The translations under genes were made by a program, and so were the position numbers. Source: Deltaproteobacteria bacterium (lineage in GTDB: Bacteria; Desulfobacterota; Desulfobacteria; Desulfobacterales; ETH-SRB1). From it: a DNA stretch of 7,197 nt. Location of the stretch: positions 1 through 7,197 of the forward strand of contig JAFDFV010000086.1 of the NCBI GenBank assembly GCA_019309665.1, given 5' to 3'. Under the pieces are notes generated by a model. That model was not told the origin of the DNA, made no database searches, and saw nothing but the letters and a program-made list of their open reading frames with translations. The number at the start of each line of letters is the position of its first letter. Position 1 is the first letter of the stretch. Of the stretch, positions 5,857 through 7,197 are shown one piece after another.

Positions 5857-7197
5857 ATGGGACTTTCAGGTATAGAGATTTTTAAAAAGCTTCCAAAGAC
5901 CAACTGCGGCAAGTGCGGGGTTCCCACCTGCCTGGCTTTTGCCATGAAGCTGGCAACCGGCCAGGCTGAACTCGATGCATGTCCGGATATCTCTGATGAT
6001 GTGAAAGAAGAGATAGGTGAGGCATCGGCACCTCCTGTGAGAAGTGTAGTTATCGGTACCGGCGACCGTGCAGTAAAGTTGGGCGGGGAAACTGTGTTAT
6101 TCCGTCATGAAAAACGTTTTGAAAATCCACCCGCATTTACGCTTCTTCTTTCGGATAATATGGATGAAACGGAGATTGCAGCCAGGCTTAAAAAATTTAA
6201 CGATACTGTCTATGAACGAGTTGGTGTTATATTGAGGCCAGAGCTTGTTGCAATCAAAACAGAGTCCGGAGATGCTTCCAAATTTGGTGCATTAGTTGAG
6301 AAAGTTTGCAACCAGACTGATGCGGGTCTGGTATTAATGAACGAAGATGCAGATGCGCTTTCTCAGGCGGCCAGGAGCTGTTCAAACAGAAAACCATTAC
6401 TTTATGCTGCCAACAAGGATAATTTTGAATCAATGGGCAATCTCGCAAAAGAGCTTTCATGTCCATTAGCCGTTAAGGGCAGCAACCTCGAAGAGTTGTC
6501 GGAAGTTTCAGAAAAATTAATTGCAATGGGATTAAAAGATTTAGTCCTGGATTCAGGGGCAAGGACTTCCAGGCAAGCTTTTGAGGATCAGATTATTATA
6601 AGAAGAGCTGCTTTGTTAAAGAAATTTAAACCTTTTGGATTTCCGACGATTGTGTTTCCTTGCGAAATGGCCGATAACTTGATAAAGGAAACCATGATTG
6701 CCTGCCAGATGACAGCAAAATATGGCGGTGTAATTGTAATGTCGGAAATACAGGGGCACAGCGTATTCCCGCTTTTGCTTGCAAGCATGAATATTTTTAC
6801 AGATCCTCAACGTCCCATGGCTGTGGATCAGAAGATCTATGAACTCGGTGCTGCAAATGAAAATTCACCGGTTCTTATTACAGGAAATTTTTCTCTTACC
6901 TATTTTATTGTTTCCGGTGAGATAGATGCCAGCCGGGTACCATCCTATCTGTTGATAAAAGACACTGAAGGGCTTTCAGTCCTGACTGCCTGGGCCGCAG
7001 GTAAATTTGCAGCCGATACTGTTGCGGCCTTTGTTAAGAAATCAGGCATAGAGGAAAAAGTTAAACATCGCAAACTGGTTATTCCCGGTTATCTTGCAAC
7101 CATAAGCGGAGAACTGGAAGAAGAACTGCCTGATTGGGAAATACTCATAGGGCCAAGAGAGGCAAGTCATCTGCCGGCTTATCTAAAGCAGTGGAGT
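5857..7197 (+). CDS. acsC: Corrinoid iron-sulfur protein large subunit (CODH/ACS gamma subunit), 3' end cut by window edge
   Basis: AcsC (CdhE) binds the cobamide that carries the methyl group, and its [4Fe-4S] cluster keeps cobalt reduced; it forms a heterodimer with AcsD. The frame is open without a stop from 5857 to the right edge (447 codons), about the full family length of ~446-450, so at most a few residues should be missing. The N-terminal cluster motif is complete: Cys17, Cys20, Cys25 and Cys42 (NCGKCGVPTC, then DACP), the same positions as in the Moorella protein. A central TIM-barrel region includes LKDLVLDSGARTSR and FGFPTIVFP. The C-terminal cobamide-binding region contains SPVLITGNFSLTYFIVSGEI, LLIKDTEGLSVLTAWAAGKF, VIPGYLATISGELEEEL and GPREASHLPAYLKQW, as expected for the family. 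I see no frameshift. Its separation from acsD/acsB by a repeat-bracketed gap is the unusual aspect. Confidence 0.95.
   Translation, partial: MGLSGIEIFKKLPKTNCGKCGVPTCLAFAMKLATGQAELDACPDISDDVKEEIGEASAPPVRSVVIGTGDRAVKLGGETVLFRHEKRFENPPAFTLLLSDNMDETEIAARLKKFNDTVYERVGVILRPELVAIKTESGDASKFGALVEKVCNQTDAGLVLMNEDADALSQAARSCSNRKPLLYAANKDNFESMGNLAKELSCPLAVKGSNLEELSEVSEKLIAMGLKDLVLDSGARTSRQAFEDQIIIRRAALLKKFKPFGFPTIVFPCEMADNLIKETMIACQMTAKYGGVIVMSEIQGHSVFPLLLASMNIFTDPQRPMAVDQKIYELGAANENSPVLITGNFSLTYFIVSGEIDASRVPSYLLIKDTEGLSVLTAWAAGKFAADTVAAFVKKSGIEEKVKHRKLVIPGYLATISGELEEELPDWEILIGPREASHLPAYLKQWS

Noticed and set aside
6254..6810. Minus-strand frames of 64-70 codons inside acsC
   Set aside because: The + strand encodes an uninterrupted AcsC across this region, so these are chance antisense frames.

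Overview
The window carries six genes, all on the + strand, and belongs to a bacterial Wood-Ljungdahl (reductive acetyl-CoA) pathway locus. It includes the methylene-tetrahydrofolate reductase step with an attached electron-transfer module, and three acs genes: the corrinoid iron-sulfur protein subunits and the acetyl-CoA synthase. The AcsB is the long bacterial form (734 aa, with the N-terminal CODH-docking region), and the methyl carrier is inferred to be tetrahydrofolate because of metF. AT-leaning codon use, the HdrA/MvhD/MetF grouping and the short tandem repeats fit an anaerobic bacterium such as a sulfate-reducing or related Desulfobacterota member; an acetogen is possible. That placement is inference, not something the sequence proves.

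Layout. Bases 1-1043 hold the 3' half of an hdrA-like gene, cut by the left edge. A small mvhD/frhD-like iron-sulfur subunit gene (about 1089-1517), metF (about 1526-2449), acsD (2467-3411) and acsB (3427-5631) follow, with gaps of 8-17 nt from mvhD onward, so they look like one operon. A 225-bp non-coding gap (5632-5856) then separates acsB from acsC (5857 to the right edge, at most a few residues short of complete). This gap is bracketed by two families of short tandem repeats: 7-bp units just after the acsB stop and 9-10-bp units just before the acsC ribosome binding site. The same 7-bp family also occurs inside the 3' end of hdrA, where it is translated as a C-terminal tail.

How they work together. 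HdrA and the MvhD-like protein would pass electrons to or from MetF, which interconverts methylene- and methyl-tetrahydrofolate. The methyl group moves (via a methyltransferase, AcsE, not in the window) to the cobalt of the AcsC/AcsD corrinoid protein. From there it goes to the Ni-Ni-[4Fe-4S] A-cluster of AcsB, which joins it with CO and CoA to give acetyl-CoA. The pathway can run either way, and the window does not reveal the direction. The CO dehydrogenase subunit (acsA), acsE, the nickel-insertion ATPase, hdrB/hdrC and metV are not in the window.

I do not see a wholly new system here. The points most worth a second look are the divergent MvhD-like protein, the repeat arrays that bracket the metF-acsD-acsB block and extend HdrA, and the interruption between acsB and acsC.
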